64,000 bases of DNA from CAVQMC01 sp963713505 (GTDB lineage: Bacteria; Bacteroidota; Ignavibacteria; Ignavibacteriales; Ignavibacteriaceae): NCBI GenBank assembly GCA_963713505.1, contig CAVQMC010000022.1, positions 124,001 through 188,000 of the forward strand, read 5' to 3'. The notes beneath the pieces were generated by a model. The model ran no database searches. It was not told the origin of the DNA and saw only the letters and a list, made by a program, of their open reading frames with translations. A program made the translations under genes and the position numbers. Positions 62,981 to 64,000 of the stretch are shown here, piece after piece (positions within the stretch are counted from its first letter, which is position 1; each line of letters starts with the position of its first letter).

Positions 62981-64000
62981 ATGATTAAAGCAATTACAGG
63001 TACAAAAGATATTTTACCCGCCGAAAATCCGAAATGGAAATATTTAGAAAATATAATATACTCAGGTTTTTACAGATTTTAATTACAAGGAAATCAGAAC
63101 TCCAGTTTTTGAAGAAACTTCTCTTTTTGCACGCAGTATTGGAGAAGAAACCGATATAGTCGGCAAGGAAATGTATACTTTTCTTGATAGAAGCGAAACC
63201 AGCATAACATTAAAACCCGAAATGACGGCAGGAGTTGTTCGCGCATTTGTTGAACATTCTTTGGGAAAACAGCAGCCGCTCAATAAACTTTATTACATTT
63301 CTCCGATGTTCAGGCAGGAGAGGCCGCAAGCCGGCAGGCTTAGACAATTTCATCAGTTCGGTGCAGAAGCAATAGGAAGTACTTCTCCTTTGCTTGATGC
63401 AGAAATGATTATAATGGTTTATGAGATTTTAAAAGACTCGGTTTAAAAGATTTAACTGTAAAAATAAATTCTCTCGGCGTTCCTTCTTCCAGAGAAAATT
63501 ATAAAGAATTACTTAAAAAATTTTTGGAAGATAAAAAAGATAAATTATCAAACGACAGCAAAAGAAGATTAGACAAAAACATTTTAAGAATTTTTGACAG
63601 CAAAGATGAAAATGATCAAAAGATTATGAAAGATGCTCCATTGCTTATTAATTATTTAGATGAAGAAAGTAAAAACGATTTTGAAATTGTAAAAAATGCT
63701 TTGAAAAATGTTAATATTCCTTTTGAGATCGATCCTACTTTGGTAAGAGGATTAGACTACTACACAAAAACCACTTTCGAAATTGTAAGCGGAAAAGTCG
63801 GTTCGCAAAGTGCATTGTGCGGCGGCGGAAGATACGATCTTCTTGTTCAGGAACTTGGCGGTGATCCGACTCCCGGAGTTGGATTTGCAGCCGGAATTGA
63901 AAGAATTCTGCTTGCCTGCGAAAATGAAAATTCATTCACTCTTCCTCATGAAAATATTGATGTTTATTTAATAAGATTGGATAAAGATTTAACCTCTGAA
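62981..64000 (+). CDS. hisS: Histidyl-tRNA synthetase, N-terminal part (two frameshifts, runs off the window)
   Basis: A class II synthetase charging tRNA-His. Pieces: MIKAITGTKDILPAENPKW, then after a break near 63065 (one extra base) VFTDFNYKEIRTPVFEETSLF with LKPEMTAGVVRAF and FRQERPQAGRLRQFHQFGAE (motif 2), and after a break near 63436 (one base missing) LGLKDLTVKINSLG, LVRGLDYYTKTTFEI and GGGRYDLL with GVGFAAGIERIL (motif 3). The anticodon-binding domain starts near the right edge and is cut off. As hisS is essential, the breaks are almost certainly sequence errors. Confidence 0.93.

Overview
The window is AT-rich, gene-dense bacterial chromosome with no rRNA, tRNA, CRISPR array, transposase or phage gene that I could see. 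Four gene products end in the type IX secretion sorting domain with the motif (Q)NYPNPFNP[AS]T and a terminal KM.L[LM]K. Together with class III truncated haemoglobin, RIC, GlnE/GlnB and a small-type PurL, this suggests the Ignavibacteria side of the Bacteroidota/Chlorobiota group (Ignavibacterium/Melioribacter-like). That placement is inference from gene content and protein style, not from a marker tree.

Layout. 1-4.1 kb: end of a secreted M1 peptidase and, on the minus strand, a multi-PAS sensor kinase. 4.6-13 kb: housekeeping run greA-ribD-ribE-tilS-hpt-ftsH-polyprenol kinase-DUF4837 lipoprotein. 13-17.8 kb (minus): a DUF2723 membrane protein and glnE. 18-25.3 kb: secA, glnB (PII), a PorW/SprE-like TPR lipoprotein, mtgA and an AlbA-domain protein. 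25.3-27.1 kb (minus): a SpoU methyltransferase and rlmN. 27.3-30.6 kb: acyl-CoA dehydrogenase and a cluster of an exported YidD-like protein with two paralogous TPR/membrane proteins. 30.9-35.7 kb: two tandem 2[4Fe-4S] ferredoxins, an MBL hydrolase, a Rieske protein, queG and trxB. 35.8-37.4 kb: a DUF6249 protein divergent from an ECF sigma/anti-sigma pair. 37.5-49.1 kb: ybjQ-like, era, EamA, acylphosphatase, ispF, dedA, lnt, ltaE, thioesterase, exonuclease, glutamine amidotransferase, purL, yihY. 49.1-55.5 kb: the stress region (below). 55.7-60.2 kb: three T9SS cargo genes, each from its own unit. 60.4-64 kb: a large Rossmann-fold dehydrogenase, a PTS IIA protein and the start of hisS.

Most interesting region, 49.1-55.5 kb. 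(1) A DUF2231 membrane protein, an OmpR-type response regulator and a histidine kinase form an operon, followed by an exported rubrerythrin. Upstream of both the operon and the rubrerythrin lie four half-sites of consensus TTTTAAG in exact 11-bp register, the layout expected of a PhoB/OmpR-type box; this predicts an autoregulated two-component system that controls the rubrerythrin. (2) Next comes an Rrf2 regulator, a membrane ferredoxin-like protein, RIC (iron-sulfur repair) and a class III truncated haemoglobin, which look like a nitrosative-stress unit. A 22-bp near-perfect palindrome lies upstream of rrf2 and a close relative of it abuts the start codon of the next gene.

Sequence quality. 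I count 19 places where a conserved protein continues in another frame: 16 need removal of one extra base and 3 need one base restored. They hit essential genes (hisS, lnt) and cluster after 41 kb. This looks like residual long-read indel error rather than biology. Frameshifted genes are given here as one feature spanning all their pieces.
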